Assembly: GCA_022848835.1 (NCBI GenBank)
Contig: JAJISG010000127.1
Coordinates: 1 to 10,204, forward strand
Origin: Thermoplasmatota archaeon
GTDB lineage: Archaea; Thermoplasmatota; Thermoplasmata; RBG-16-68-12; JAJISG01
Direction of reading: 5' to 3'
DNA: 10,204 nucleotides
Below, in pieces: positions 7,263 to 10,204 of the stretch. The notes under the pieces are model-generated. The model made no database searches. It had not been told where the DNA came from and saw only the letters and a list, made by a program, of their open reading frames with translations. The translations under genes were made by a program, and so were the position numbers. The stretch's first letter is position 1. Each line of letters starts with the position of its first letter.

Positions 7263-7709
7263 CTAGACGGGCTTGAAATAGAGGATATCAGTGATGGCTG
7301 CCTCCCTCCGTCCAGTTCGCCTGTAGACGACCTCCACCTCCATGCCTTCGCGCACGTCCTCCTCAGGAAGGCTGACGAAGTGAACAAGGCCCCCCCTGGC
7401 CCCTGGAAACCTCACCAGAGCCCAGACGAGGGGCTGTGGAAGCCTCTCCCCCTTGTCGTTCACATAGGCCACGGTGATGGCGTCGATGACTCCTTTGTTG
7501 GGGACCTCCTCCCACTCGTTCAGCTCGGAGAAGCAGGTCTCGCAATATATCCTCGGCGGAAGATAGATTACATCACATCTGGGACAGTAGGTGCCCATCA
7601 ACCTCCCGTTGTCCCTTATCTCTCGTAGGAATCGGTCACCGGCGACACCGGCGGTGTAGATATAGTAGGCCTCCATGTCCCCCCGCCAGCGCCTGACCTC
7701 GTCCGCCAT
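7263..7709 (-). CDS. DUF35 protein (zinc ribbon plus OB-fold), second copy
   Basis: This 148-residue protein has the DUF35 layout: N-terminal helix, rubredoxin-like zinc ribbon with Cys 42, 45, 56 and 59 (YCPRC...YCETC), then an OB-fold ending in the characteristic AAITDILYFKPV. DUF35 proteins are not enzymes on their own. In archaea one bridges acetoacetyl-CoA thiolase and HMG-CoA synthase and shares their CoA pocket, and in anaerobic toluene degradation BbsA pairs with the thiolase BbsB. Here it is the second of two paralogues placed directly after two thiolase-like genes, so it is probably the partner of one of them. It starts one base after the preceding stop (TGA-A-ATG), with GGGGCG 7 bases upstream as a ribosome-binding sequence. 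The two copies share the CxxC...LPPR/FPPR...CxxC core but differ strongly elsewhere, which suggests distinct partners rather than a recent duplication. Confidence 0.92.
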   Translation of the reverse strand: MADEVRRWRGDMEAYYIYTAGVAGDRFLREIRDNGRLMGTYCPRCDVIYLPPRIYCETCFSELNEWEEVPNKGVIDAITVAYVNDKGERLPQPLVWALVRFPGARGGLVHFVSLPEEDVREGMEVEVVYRRTGRREAAITDILYFKPV

Positions 7710-7710
7710 T

Positions 7711-8226
7711 TCAACGCCCCGTTGGCTTGAAGTACCTGATATCCGTGATGGCCCCTTCCCTATCTGCCTTGGACTTCCACACAGCTTTGACCTTGAGCCC
7801 TATAGACAGCTCGTCCGCCTTCACCTCGCCCAAGTAGTGCATGAAACCCATCTTCTCGGAGGCCCCATCAATGGATATGACGCCCACGTAGATAGGCTCC
7901 TCCAGCCTACGGGCGTCGGTGTCAATGTAGGATATGGAATAGGTCTCCACGGTGCCCGAGTCCTTCAACGTAACGAAGTCCCCCGCCCTAACGAAGCACT
8001 CCTCGCAGAAGGAGCGAGGCGGGAAGAGAATCCTGCCGCACTTGTCGCACTTCCTGCCCACAAGCCTTCCCTCCTTCAACTCCGCCAAAAACCGGCCGAT
8101 GGACTCCCCTGCGCTCCATGCATACTTCGCCTCGGGTCTTCCCTGAGCCGTCGCCACCCTCCCCTCCTCTATGTCTGAGGCCTTCAACGGCGTACCTGGC
8201 CACTTCCTCCCCATCTTCTCACTCAC
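7711..8226 (-). CDS. DUF35 protein (zinc ribbon plus OB-fold), first copy
   Basis: This protein is a longer DUF35 member of about 171 residues. An N-terminal extension of about 35 residues comes before the helix (SIGRFLAELKEGRLVG). The zinc ribbon follows with four Cys (KCDKC...FCEEC; residues 60, 63, 74, 77 from this start), then an OB-fold ending in GAITDIRYFKPTGR. Role as for its neighbour: a non-catalytic subunit that bridges or completes a thiolase. The frame extends to 8280, but that would overlap the thiolase gene by 58 bases. The GTG at 8226 forms a GTGA overlap with the thiolase stop. An ATG at 8214 is the main alternative, because the sequence AGGGCGTGA lies 8 bases before it and resembles a ribosome-binding site. 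Either way it is translationally coupled to the thiolase upstream and to the second copy one base downstream. Confidence 0.9.
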   Translation of the reverse strand: MSEKMGRKWPGTPLKASDIEEGRVATAQGRPEAKYAWSAGESIGRFLAELKEGRLVGRKCDKCGRILFPPRSFCEECFVRAGDFVTLKDSGTVETYSISYIDTDARRLEEPIYVGVISIDGASEKMGFMHYLGEVKADELSIGLKVKAVWKSKADREGAITDIRYFKPTGR

Positions 8227-9383
8227 GCCCTCATCACGATCACGGAAGAGAACTGCATCAGATCTCCCCAGGCCTGGCACACCCCCAGCTGAGGGCTGCC
8301 GGGGACCTGTCTCTTACCGGCCTTCCCAGCTAGCTGCCAGTATATCTCTCCCACCTTGATCCCCATAGTGGCTGCGATGGGGTTTCCCACGCCGAGCAGG
8401 CCACCGGACGGGCATGTCGGGAGCTCCCCGTCCCTCTCCGTCACTCCCTCTCGAGTCAGCTTAGGTGCCTCCCCCTTGTCGCAGAGCAGTAGGCCCTCCA
8501 GGTGGTGCAGCTCCTTGTAGTCGAAGGGGTCGTAGGGCTCCACCACATCCACGTCCCGGCGAGGATCGTCGACCTTGGCCATCCCATAGGCCATCTTGGC
8601 GGCGCGAGCCACGTACTCTGGGAAGTAGAGGTCCCGGTTTGTCCACATGGTGGAGTCGATGCACCAGCCCACGCCAGATATCCAGACGGGTGTCTCGCTG
8701 TATCTCCTCGCGATATCCTCGCTGGCCAAGACGAGCGCGGATGCCCCATCGCTAGGCGGGCTGATGTCCAACCTCTGTACGGGCCATGCCAAGACCTCCG
8801 AGTCTAGCACATCCTCGACGGTGATGTTGGGATCCGCGAGCTGGGCGCAGGGATGGTCTACGGCGTTCCTCTTGTTCTTTACGGCCACTCGCGCAATGTC
8901 CTCCTTCTTGATATTGTGGGCCGTCATGTACCTGTTCATCTCCATGGCGAAAATCCAGATCAGGTTCGGCTTTAAGGGCCTCTCCAAGATGGGATCCCAG
9001 ATATGGCCGAAGGCGGTCTGAGGGTGTGGGTGGCAGGACGACATCTTCTCCTCATTGACCACGAGGCATATGTCGGCCAGACCGGAGGCGACATGCCACC
9101 AGCCAGCGATAGCGGAGAAACAGCCAGTACCTCCACCGGTGAAGACACGCATGTAGGGGCGTCCGACACCGCCAGCTCCGTCACTCAGGTACTCGCCCTT
9201 CATATGAACGCCATCGAAGGCGTCGGGCGCGGAGCCAGTGACGACGGCATCCACATCGGTCAGCTCGATCCCTGCCTCTGCTAGGGCCATCTGGGACGCC
9301 TGGTAGCACATCTCCTTCCCCGTCTCCAGCAGACGGCGGCGAAACAGGGTCATCCCAGCTCCGATGACCGCAACTCTCCTCAA
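8223..9383 (-). CDS. Thiolase-like protein lacking the canonical catalytic residues
   Basis: This 386-residue protein is complete and has the SCP2-type thiolase fold used by archaea: MRRVAVIGAGMTLF start, RVF...VASGLADICLVVNEEKMSS in the N-terminal domain, SDGASALVLASEDIA, then the C-terminal domain ending CPSGGLLGVGNPIAATMG...GVCQAWGD. Aligned by eye without gaps between RV and VASG, the nucleophilic Cys of ACASG falls on Gly84, with a Cys four residues later at 88. The His of HDCF is Tyr284 and the His of GHP is Asn334. It may therefore do different chemistry, act on an already activated thioester, or be a structural partner of the neighbouring thiolase. The TTG start at 9383 overlaps the preceding stop (TTGA) and has GGGAGG 6 bases upstream. 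A DUF35 gene follows with a stop-start overlap, as in thiolase-DUF35 complexes. Confidence 0.88.
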   Translation of the reverse strand: MRRVAVIGAGMTLFRRRLLETGKEMCYQASQMALAEAGIELTDVDAVVTGSAPDAFDGVHMKGEYLSDGAGGVGRPYMRVFTGGGTGCFSAIAGWWHVASGLADICLVVNEEKMSSCHPHPQTAFGHIWDPILERPLKPNLIWIFAMEMNRYMTAHNIKKEDIARVAVKNKRNAVDHPCAQLADPNITVEDVLDSEVLAWPVQRLDISPPSDGASALVLASEDIARRYSETPVWISGVGWCIDSTMWTNRDLYFPEYVARAAKMAYGMAKVDDPRRDVDVVEPYDPFDYKELHHLEGLLLCDKGEAPKLTREGVTERDGELPTCPSGGLLGVGNPIAATMGIKVGEIYWQLAGKAGKRQVPGSPQLGVCQAWGDLMQFSSVIVMRA

Positions 9384-10204
9384 GTCGTCCCTCCCAGAAC
9401 CATCACGCCCCCCGAAGTGGTGGGGATTCCTCTCCAGGATTGGGCCACGCCCAGGTCCACATCGCTTACCTGATGATCTCCCGCTTCTCCTCTAATCTGG
9501 CGAACGACCTCCATGACCCGGAAGAGCCCAGACGCCTCCAGAAGGTTGCCCACTCCAAGGGAACCGCCAGAGGAGTTCAGGGGTAGTGGTCCCGAAGCTT
9601 CGAAATAGCCTTCGCGAAGTAGCTGCCCGGCCCGGTAGCCCCCCGACAGTCCCAAGGCCTCCGCATGCTGCAGCTCCTTGTATGAGAACCGGTCGTCCAC
9701 CTCTGCCAGTTGCAGCTGCCGTCTGGGACGATCAATTCCGGCCATCTTGTAGGCCTGGCGGGCAGCCAGTCTGGCGTAGAGGGCCTCCCTCATCTCCCGC
9801 GTTTCCAGGGTCGGACTGTCAGAGGCCCAGCCTATCCCCTCGACCCACACCGGCCTCTCGGTGAAATCCCTGACCCTCTCCCCCGCGGCTAGGACGATGA
9901 CGATGGCGCCGTCGGCCAGGGGGCTGATCTCCGCCGCTTTGAGCGGCTTGAAGAGGGGTTCCGAGTCCATCACATCCTCCACGGACAACTCTTTCCCGTA
10001 GCTGGCATCCTCGTTTCGGAGGGCGTTGCCCCGATTCTTCCTCACGACTTCGGCGCAGTCCAGCTCGGTGTTTTCGCCATCCTTCAAGAAGGCGCTCATC
10101 TCCAATCCGGCCAGGAAGTAGGGGTGGCCATCCAGAGGCCTGTTGTATATGGGGTCGAAGGCGTGGCTAACCACTCCCTCATAGGTTAGCAGGTCAGAGG
10201 CCTT
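9380..10204 (-). CDS. Thiolase-like protein, paralogue of the next gene, N-terminus outside the window
   Basis: The frame is open to the right edge (codons read KASDLLTYEGVVSHAFDPIYNRPL), so the first 110 or so residues lie outside; the GTG at 10174 is internal, not a start. The visible 275 residues align with the downstream thiolase along their length: FDPIYNRPL with WDPILERPL, VEDVMDSEPL with VEDVLDSEVL, DRFSYKELQHAEAL with DPFDYKELHHLEGL, and SGGSLGVGNLLEASG with SGGLLGVGNPIAATM. The catalytic His of HDCF is Asp (VDDRF, codon at 9695-9697) and that of GHP is Asn (GVGNL, codon at 9545-9547). Whether the nucleophilic Cys is kept cannot be seen. The gene ends in a TTGA overlap with the next thiolase, so the two are made together and may form a heteromer. 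Confidence 0.88.
   Translation of the reverse strand, partial: KASDLLTYEGVVSHAFDPIYNRPLDGHPYFLAGLEMSAFLKDGENTELDCAEVVRKNRGNALRNEDASYGKELSVEDVMDSEPLFKPLKAAEISPLADGAIVIVLAAGERVRDFTERPVWVEGIGWASDSPTLETREMREALYARLAARQAYKMAGIDRPRRQLQLAEVDDRFSYKELQHAEALGLSGGYRAGQLLREGYFEASGPLPLNSSGGSLGVGNLLEASGLFRVMEVVRQIRGEAGDHQVSDVDLGVAQSWRGIPTTSGGVMVLGGTT
9389..9395 (-). promoter_or_regulatory. Ribosome-binding site supporting a TTG start
   Basis: GGGAGGG on the minus strand lies within the last codons of the upstream thiolase gene. It sits about 6 bases before the TTG at 9383, supporting this rare start codon over any internal ATG; the nearest Met (residue 11) would remove the first beta strand. Confidence 0.6.

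Noticed and set aside
1..10204. CRISPR array, insertion sequence, tRNA/rRNA gene or integrase-type mobile element
   Set aside because: No regularly spaced repeats, transposase-like frames, cloverleaf-like segments or rRNA-like sequence were recognised on reading both strands by eye.

Overview
The window looks archaeal. The gene set supports this: a split B12-dependent acyl-CoA mutase with its MeaB-type GTPase, SCP2-type thiolases paired with DUF35 zinc-ribbon proteins, and a free-standing Ras-like GTPase. There are also A/T-rich TATA-like boxes upstream of several genes. The lineage cannot be fixed from this sequence; Thermoplasmatota or another euryarchaeal-type group is only a guess. Every supported gene is on the minus strand, so transcription runs from high to low coordinates.

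Right half (about 10204 down to 7263): a tightly coupled block of two paralogous thiolase-like genes, the first cut by the window edge, followed by two paralogous DUF35 (zinc ribbon plus OB-fold) genes. The junctions are a TTGA overlap, a GTGA overlap (or a small gap, depending on the start chosen) and a 1-base gap. By eye alignment, the complete thiolase has lost all three canonical catalytic positions (Cys, and the His of the HDCF and GHP motifs). The partial one has lost both His.

Middle (7191 to 3488): a Ras-like small GTPase with Arg at the usual catalytic Gln position, then mutase large subunit, B12-binding small subunit and MeaB-like GTPase chaperone. The mutase carries Phe89 and Gln207 where methylmalonyl-CoA mutase has Tyr89 and Arg207. 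This pair is characteristic of isobutyryl-CoA mutase, so the default name 'methylmalonyl-CoA mutase' is probably wrong. The 559 + 136 residue split also resembles the bacterial IcmA/IcmB enzyme.

Left part (3487 to 1): three more loosely spaced genes with their own upstream gaps: a B12-binding-domain radical SAM protein, a pirin and a small nitroreductase. The 5' end of a possible further gene runs off the left edge. Sampled lines are poorer in GC here (about 50% in the radical SAM gene against about 63% in the mutase), so this part need not belong functionally to the acyl-CoA block.

Working model (inference): the right and middle blocks handle branched/linear C4-type acyl-CoA interconversion plus an unusual thiolase-like step on CoA thioesters. 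DUF35 proteins would be structural or substrate-channelling partners, and the MeaB-like GTPase would load and protect the mutase cofactor. No tRNA, rRNA, CRISPR array, insertion sequence or long repeat was seen.
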